A stretch of DNA of 64,000 nucleotides, taken from NCBI RefSeq assembly GCF_026213295.1, contig NC_079428.1, forward strand, positions 8,628,039 to 8,692,038, given 5' to 3'. Positions 56,524 to 64,000 of this stretch are shown one piece after another. Source of the DNA: Gadus chalcogrammus. Its lineage: Eukaryota; Chordata; Actinopteri; Gadiformes; Gadidae. Each line of letters opens with the position of its first letter. Positions within the stretch are counted from its first letter, which is position 1. A program made the translations under genes and the position numbers. The notes under the pieces were generated by a model. The model saw only the letters and a program-made list of their open reading frames with translations, was not told the origin of the DNA and did no database searches.

Positions 56524-58061
56524 TTATTGTGGGGGACCGTAGCCTTGGACAGGGTAATATGCCGGAGGATTCGAGGTGACCTGCACGGTGGTGGAGGAGA
56601 TGACCTGTGTGTGACGGCACCGGCGTTCCTTGAGTTCCCGTGCCAGCTGACAGTATGAGCATATGCCGCAGAACGTGACGATACAGCAGTCGTCGAAAAT
56701 GGATCCCTGCAGTGGGAGGGAGGCGGTGGGGAATAGAGAAGACGCACACTCAATATTGATTCATTAATAATGAATTAATATTGTCTTTTATTTCAAAAAC
56801 CCTATTTAATCTGTTAAGGAAAGTTGGAGTGAGTGAGTGAGTGAGTGAGGGTGAATGAGTGTGTTTTTCCACCCACAGGGGTTGTAAGAAAAAATGACTG
56901 TTATTGTGATATTTTGGATAAAAATAAAGGAAATCAGGTGAGTTGTTGTTGCATCGTAATTATTGTTGGGGCACACGTGCCTTTATGCGGTAGCGCTCTC
57001 TCACTGAGATCCGGAGGCCCAGGGCCACGGCTGGCACTATGCCGCTACACAGCTCCAGCAGGGGGAGACACAGACCCTCGCCGTGGTCGGCGCTGACCTG
57101 ACACGCCAGGGCGCACGGGAAACAATACCCAAGGCAGCCTGCGCCGGGGTGCGCCACATTTGAGACAGGTATTATTATTTTGTCAAAGCACAGTTGAATA
57201 CTTGATTCTGATTGATCAATCATTCCCCACGGGCATGCATTACTTTTCAATACCAGGACTCCTCTCCCCTTTTAAATGTCAAAATCCTACATTAAAATCA
57301 GAACTACCCACCAGATGTTGTTTGAAAACCCTAAAACACTATTCTCAAAGCACAGCGTGAGAATATTTGAGCTGATTGTTAGTAACTGAAGGACAAGCAG
57401 AGTAAAGCACTGAGCCTCCCCCTGCCACTTCAGGGTTGGTCAGCCACTTCCACTTCAGCAGTTTATTCATTACCGAGGGGACAAGATAGACGCATTTTGG
57501 GTGTTTGACTCCGAGCTCAAAGGTTCTGGGTTCGAGCCCGACATCCACCACAGTCAACCTGTAGTCATCCCTAAGCAAGTGTCAAGTTAATGGCTTGTCA
57601 AGTCGACAAGCCATTCACATAGACCTCTGAAGAATAAGTCTTGCCTCGAGGATCCGGTTCCATCAGTCAAATGTCAATGGGAAATAACATTGTGTTTTTG
57701 AATGATCGTTCATAACAAACTCTGTAGGTGGCGAAGACAAATGTACCATGTTATTTCCCATTGACATTTGATTGACAGAACCAGGAGCCTCGGAGGTGGG
57801 ACTTATTCTTCAGAGGTCTATTGCAGGTCACAAATATAATAATCCGATTGGCCGAGAGATATAGAGTAAGCTTTCTTATTGGTGGACTGCAGACACTGGG
57901 GATGGTACATTGAGTCAGTATAGAAACAGATACCCACATATCTCCATGTCGTCACAGCAGCTGAACAAGCCGGATGACCACATCTCCCTCCCCGGCTCGA
58001 AAGCCGAGGTCACCACCACACTGGGCTGGTTGGTCATCACCTGTTGTTGGATCATCGCCAT
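56524..58061 (-). CDS. PLAC8/cornifelin-family Cys-rich protein
   Basis: Coding exons 58061-57938, 57138-56981 and 56706-56524 give 154 aa. The head is MAMIQQQVMTNQP. The PLAC8 domain follows: WSSGLFSCCDDMEIC, GYCFPCALACQVSADHGE, LRISVRERYRIK, GSIFDDCCIVTFCGICSYCQ and LARELKERR, with the paired Cys residues of the family. The family (PLAC8, cornifelin, fish ponzr proteins) comprises small membrane- or envelope-associated proteins of unclear biochemistry. The tail (TVQVTSNPPAYYPVQ) is longer than in human cornifelin (about 112 aa). Exon 1 uses GTGGGT. Exon 2 appears to use a GC donor (AAG/GCACGT), since phase 0 and the family pattern RYxIK-GSI both fit; a GT nine bases... six bases on (CGT/GTGCCC) is the alternative. 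Confidence 0.85.
57621..57823. repeat. Inverted repeat (hairpin MITE) in PLAC8-like intron 1
   Basis: The arms 57621-57697 and 57740-57823 are reverse complements (AGACCTCTGAAGAATAAGTC, TCAAATGTCAATGGGAAATA), about 85% alike, around a 42-bp loop. Confidence 0.85.
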
Positions 58062-58069
58062 GGCTACGG

Positions 58070-59370
58070 ACGGACAGACACAGGGAAAGAGAAAGATGAT
58101 AAGAGAGTGATAGACAGATGTAAAACATGGGATGAGAGAGTATGAGAGTGTTTTACCACAAGGTGTTATGAAAGTCGTCTTGAGATATGAAACCAAAGCT
58201 GGGGCATGAGTTTCGGAGGAAATAAGGCTTTTTGAAACTTGGCCCAGATGGTTGATGGGGGAACCTATGAATTGTGGGTTTCTTGTTTACCTACTAGGTA
58301 CTGTTTTCCATGAACAGGGTGGTACGGTCATAACACCACACAAAAATCTCGTCCTGTTTGTTGCTACCATTTTTAACTGAAAGTACAGCTTGAGTGTTTC
58401 TGGGGAATATATAACAATGAACCAAATAGTTACTAAAACCCGCCAACCAACCAATGTCTTCAGGTTACTGAGTAAGAAATAAGGTAAGAGAGGCTGACAA
58501 ATTGCTTTGTACCATTTAGATCTTTGTAAAGTAGTAATTGGGTGCCTTTTGTAAGCTTTTGCTGCTGAAAAGGGTGACTCACTTAACCTACATTTTGCTT
58601 AATTTTTCCCAGATTTTGGTAATAAACACCCCTCCAAACTACACTGCCATTTACATGTCACTTTTTCCAGGCATATAGAATTAGAATTATATATTAAATC
58701 TTACATCTAAATCGGCATGCTAAATTTAAATCAAATCTTGTATCGAAATCGAAACCCTAAATCTAAATGCTTAATCTGAAGCTAAATCGTATACATGAAT
58801 GGAAATCTTTATATATAAATCCAAATCCAAATCTTGAAATCCTAAAACTAAAACTTTATTGTAGATGAATGAATGAAGCAGCTCGAGTTAAATCTGGAAC
58901 AAGTGAAGCCCCTTTTTTTAGCAGCCAGTTGTTGGCCAATTGTACAAACGATATATTTAAATATATCTAAAAACAAAATCTGCGTGTCTGGGTTACTTAT
59001 TGGAGGTAGTGCAAATGTCTTGTGGTTAAGAGTTTGAATTCATTGGGACTAACTGCTCCGTGGGTTTTTGTGAGACAGAACAACAGTCCAACACAGGCAC
59101 TCAAAACATTACACTTATCACCGTAGCATTCAACATGTTGCAATGTCGACTTCACATTGCCTGTAGACTAATTTTTCAGTATTTCAATGCCAAATGTCAT
59201 GCCAAAAGATTTCTCAGATTTTGTGATTGGCTGATTGTATGAAAAAAGATAACCATATAGGGTACATAAAATATAAATGATTGCCTTTCTTCCTTTGGGT
59301 GCCAAGTGTCTTGGTGGTTTGAGTTGTAAACATTGAGACTCAACTTCAAAACACATACTGATACCATCCT
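58070..59370. other. No gene recognised
   Basis: Holds the presumed promoter of the PLAC8-like gene near 58070-58250. 58690-58860 is a low-complexity AAATCTAAAT-type tract. Nothing else named. Confidence 0.45.
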
Positions 59371-59375
59371 CATCC

Positions 59376-59770
59376 TAAGTGCCAGCAAAGTCTCTTTTTT
59401 CTTCGCAAACTTCAGGTCCAACAATCCGTTCTGACAGCATTCTACAGATGTTTCATTGAATCCATAATCACCCTTAACATCACTTCCTGGTTTGGAGCAC
59501 TGTCCAACATCCATAGGAACCCACTAAACAGAATCATTAAACTGAGCAGCAAAATAATTGGACAACAGCAGGAATCACTCAACACATACAACAAAAGGCC
59601 TAAGCAAAAAGCAACACAAATCACCTTGGACATCACACACTCTGCACAGCCAGTATTCCCTCTTACCCTCAGGCCACAGATACAGAGCACCTACAGTAAG
59701 GACAAACAGAGCCCTGTCAAGCTTTGCTCCGGCATCCAAAATACTTTTGAATGGTTGAACCCCTCTTTGA
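59376..59770 (+). mobile_element. LINE fragment (reverse-transcriptase C-terminus)
   Basis: + strand reading: LRKLQVQQSVLTAFYRCFIE, LNITSWFGALSNIHRNPLNR and LSSKIIGQQQ, then in another frame LLPSGHRYRAPTVRTNRA. This is a typical CR1/L2-type C-terminal segment, truncated on both sides. Confidence 0.85.
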
Positions 59771-59910
59771 ACTTTCTCCTCTCGTTATAATACCTGGAAT
59801 CTTTTTAAATTATTTATTTATTTCTCCTCCACTATGGAGATAATACTATTTATTCACAAGGCTTAGCAAGGATTTTTTATTTTATCTGCCATGTCTAGTG
59901 TGGGCTGATG

Positions 59911-60046
<136 letters not shown>

Positions 60047-60100
60047 GTTCATTGTATGTACAGTTGGGTATGGACACACCCTGCTGCTCCTCCACATCTG

Positions 60101-60656
60101 GGGCCGTATTCACAAAGCATTTTATCTTACCGCTAGGAGTGCTCCTAACTCGCGCTAAAACATTTTACGTAGGAGTTTTTTCTTAAAAGTTATTCACAAA
60201 GCCGCTGAGACCTACTCTTACTAAGGATAAATCACAAAGAGTGAACTAAGAGTGACGCGCCGTTGCTATGGATTACGTCAATTCTCGTGCACGAGTTTAG
60301 AAGCGGTCAGTTCGGTGATTGGTTGTTCAGACGAGCCCACTGAATCACCGAAAAACAAGGAAATAGCCTAGGCTAGAAATGAATTCCTATTAAGTAGTTA
60401 TAGTGCAGTTAGCAGAATACACGCATGATGACCATTTTGTGCAGACCACGATAATGACGTTGTAGCCTGCACGTTCAAGAGAGAGAGAAAGCAAACAATA
60501 AAAATACGTAAAATCTAAAATAAAATAAATGTTACGAACTACCCAAGTGTTGACTGATTTGTGCCAAGGTGTTTACCTAAAATGTGTTTTCAAAGTGGTC
60601 CCTAAATGCCTGTCCACTCGGTTCCACACGGCCAAATTCCTTGTAATGTTGATCGC

Positions 60657-60693
<37 letters not shown>

Positions 60694-61604
60694 GTCTGGC
60701 TGTGGAATGTTCCTCCGCTTGCAAAGGTTGTGTAGAATGGCACATACAGTGATTACTGTGCTTGCCCTCTCTGGGGTGAGGCGTATTTCGCCGTGGAGGA
60801 CATGAAACCGACGTTTCATCTGCCCAATTCCTCTCTCCACAACATTTCGTGTATGTTTGTGTGCTCGCAAAGAGCCAATACGATGTGTTTTACGCATAGG
60901 ACTAAGCGTAATCTGCGTAATCACTTACATGTTACACTTTAACTGTGCTCCCGGTTGTGGATTAAGGTAGGGTGTCTAGAGCCACGTCTTGCATGGATAG
61001 TCACTGTCACCCAGCAAGTGACACCCAACTGGTACATCTCAAAAAGCTGCCTCAGACCGCTCACCATTAAAATGCGCGAATCATGGGTAGCTGAAGATCC
61101 AGGCCACTTTGCAACAACATCCAGTAGGCTATGGTAAAATTTGCATCAAAAACAACCTGCGTGTTGATGGAATGCACTTTCTTCCTATTGACGAACACGT
61201 CCTCGTCTTTTGATGGCGCAATTATTTTTATTTTTTATAAGTTATATATATTTTTTTATAACTTTTTATTTCGGGACTAATCGGATTATTCCTGTTAGTC
61301 GGGGATGTTATTGCATCGCGCATTAACTCCACAATAAATTGAATACCCTAACATGTCGTCTCGCAGGCATTTTAAGATTCTTTGTGAACTCAGCTTACTG
61401 AGTTAGGAGTCCTCTTGAGGACTTTTAAGCTCTCCTAGACTTAGGTGCTACTTTTAGTCCTAAAATACTTTGTGAATTGCTCTTAGTGAAAAAAGTTAGG
61501 AGTCCTAAATTTAAGAGTGACACGCCCATTATTTTTAGGAGTTACTCCTAAATTCGCCAGTTAGGACCTACTTTTAGCCCTAAGATCCTTTGTGAATACG
61601 GCCC
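60101..61604 (-). mobile_element. PIF/Harbinger transposon, internally deleted
   Basis: The termini GGGCCGTATTCACAAAG and CTTTGTGAATACGGCCC are inverted; further inside, TAGGAGT-type repeats continue the symmetry. CTG flanks both sides (60098-60100 and 61605-61607), a 3-bp duplication. 1,504 bp. Contains only the C-terminal end of a transposase (60577-60880, - strand). Confidence 0.9.
60577..60880 (-). pseudogene. Harbinger transposase C-terminus
   Basis: RNVVERGIGQMKRRFHVLHG, ERASTVITVCAILHNLCKRR and NIPQP are the usual end of the HARBI1-type DDE domain. Then a (GAT)n tract (60655-60693) encodes 13 Asp in a row. The rest of the transposase is gone. Confidence 0.88.
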
Positions 61605-61609
61605 CTGAA

Positions 61610-62628
<1,019 letters not shown>

Positions 62629-62787
62629 TCTTGTCGTAGTTGCTGGTTTGTGTCACAGGTATACGAATGAAGCTTGGTTCTGTCTTCTGCAAAACTTTTA
62701 TTTCCTGTTGGAAAAATAAACAGTTCACATTAGAGATGCGCTCTCTTTAGCGTAGCGTACAGTCATTGGCTATACATCATACATCAG

Positions 62788-63030
62788 TTGCTGCCCCCAC
62801 CCTTTGGAATTCACTCCCCTCCCACATCAAAGTCTCTCCAACCCTCTCTTCTTTCAAATCTGCCCTCAAAACATACCTTTTCAGACTAGCCTTCCCCACC
62901 TAACTCCCACCTTATTCTTCATGTTTAACCTCTGTTTTTCTTTTATTCCAGGTTGTATTACATAGTTTTGATAGGGCAATATGTAAAGCGTCTTTGAGTA
63001 CCATATTAAGCGCTATATAAATTTCATTTA

Positions 63031-63062
<32 letters not shown>
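62788..63062 (+). mobile_element. LINE 3' end fragment
   Basis: Encodes WNSLPSHIKVSPTLSSFKSA, then LKTYLFRLAFPT and a stop, and ends GTAAAGCGTCTTTGAGTACC, GCGCTATATAAATTTCATTT and (ATT)n. Related in layout to 13046-13359 but a different subfamily. Confidence 0.85.
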
Positions 63063-63064
63063 CA

Positions 63065-63618
63065 TGTACTGTCCTACTTCGGCGCTACTGGCCCATATCA
63101 TCTAATCTAATACATATCAAAACACATGCTCTCAATAACAACACATCTTATAATACACATTAATCATATACACGTGCAATAGACCTGCTACTCTTAGCAC
63201 ATTACTCAGTATCTCTTCTTCAGTTAGTCTAACTACCAATGCTAGGCACCTAAATACATGTTCACTTTACTATTACAGGGCCCACAGGTAAGTATAAGCA
63301 TGTAACCTCAATTATGAAAATACTGTCTCTTCTAAGTGTAGAATTAACTCTTTAAACATACTGTAAGTAAAGGTAAACATAAATGCATGAAGTCAAATGA
63401 CCTAGAGCATTACAATAACATTACTCCAGACTGAATAACCTGGTCTTATTACTCGAATTAATCACTGTTTAACTGCTTTCATGTTGTTAAACCTTTATGA
63501 ATTATACCTATGCACTGCCTTAACCTAATATAACTCTTCTTCAACCCACTGTCAGCACCTGTATTATTCTCACAATAGGCCTACTCTCGAAACTAAAAAA
63601 AAACTGTTCCTTTAACTC
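63065..63618. other. No gene recognised
   Basis: AT-rich spacer between a LINE tail and a MITE. Confidence 0.5.
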
Positions 63619-63838
63619 CATATGATATACGTCACCACACCCGCACTTGGAACTCGGCACAGAGATGGCGATCTCTCTGCTCCACTTCACCACTTTTTTT
63701 CAAGGCGAGGATAAAAGCATAGAAAGAGGTGAAAACCACTATAAGTCGGGGCATGTGGAGAGTTTTAGTTATGTGCCATCTCTATGTGCCATCTCTGTGC
63801 CGAGTTCCAAGTGCGGGTGTGGTGACGTATATCATATG
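63619..63838. mobile_element. MITE with perfect 51-bp inverted ends
   Basis: 63619-63669 and 63788-63838 are exact reverse complements, starting CATATGATATACGTCACC. The loop is 118 bp. No coding capacity. The lack of any mismatch over 51 bp suggests a recent origin or gene conversion between the arms. Confidence 0.9.
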
Positions 63839-63884
63839 CGTCGAGAGCAGCGAAGAGCTGTAGTTCATAATGCGGCCTCACATA

Positions 63885-64000
63885 AAACCTAAAATTATCA
63901 AAGTTCTTCACGAAACTTTTTAGTTTTCTTTGCATGAAAAATGATCATTTAAATCCAAAAACAACATATGTGTAATCCAGGGCATATAAAGACTGGGACC
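63885..64000 (-). repeat. Inverted partner of 55659-55775
   Basis: Reverse complement of the repeat at 55659, running into the window edge, so its full extent is not visible. Confidence 0.8.

Noticed and set aside
57500..57560. tRNA-like box B (GGTTCTGGGTTCGAGCCC)
   Set aside because: No cloverleaf or box A at the right distance; at most a decayed SINE head.

Overview
This is a eukaryotic window from a ray-finned (teleost) fish. The evidence is spliced vertebrate genes (tmem88, two rbm14-type genes, tifa, a PLAC8/cornifelin-type gene, an immunoglobulin-family receptor), many teleost-type transposons and long (CA)n microsatellites. No bacterial operon, CRISPR array or intact virus is present. 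All calls come from reading the sequence; no database was searched.

Layout. 1-7.6 kb: tmem88 (two coding exons, + strand), with LINE, SINE and a duplicated 84-bp repeat around it. 7.6-34.1 kb: a U1 small nuclear RNA gene cluster. It holds eight full-length 164-nt U1 genes on both strands (six identical in the RNA region, two variants), two truncated copies, two deletion scars or end fragments and one orphan promoter. All eight full-length genes have a proximal sequence element (PSE) at exactly -43 to -60. The spacers are full of decayed hAT, Harbinger, THAP and MITE elements. 36.6-38.1 kb: a LINE with its reverse transcriptase broken by frameshifts. 39.4-40.8 kb: an ITIM-bearing Ig-domain receptor. 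42.8-45.6 kb and 53.1-55.4 kb: two paralogous two-RRM rbm14-type genes in tandem on the - strand, with tifa (+ strand, 46.6-48.2 kb) between them. 56.5-58.1 kb: a PLAC8-family gene on the - strand. 58.1-64 kb: LINE fragments, a Harbinger element, microsatellites and a MITE with perfect 51-bp terminal repeats.

Most interesting. (1) The U1 cluster has identical RNA bodies in diverged flanks, an internal inverted duplication, and two variant U1 genes that keep intact promoters. One variant carries C8A in the 5' splice-site recognition sequence; the other differs in the U1-70K loop. (2) A 1.5-kb element flanked by TTAA (32125-33630), with long inverted ends and a THAP exon (Kolobok-like), carries an exon of the gene eepd1 in reverse orientation. 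That is a gene-capture event inserted inside a U1 repeat unit. The two exons meet tail to tail at a 15-bp near-palindrome that gives a GTGAGT splice donor on each strand.

How the genes relate: tmem88 (Wnt/Dishevelled), tifa (innate NF-kB signalling), the Ig receptor and the PLAC8-like gene are unrelated single genes. The U1 genes (5' splice-site recognition) and the rbm14-type genes (RNA-binding regulators of transcription and splicing) are both RNA-processing genes, but nothing in the sequence shows that their proximity is functional.
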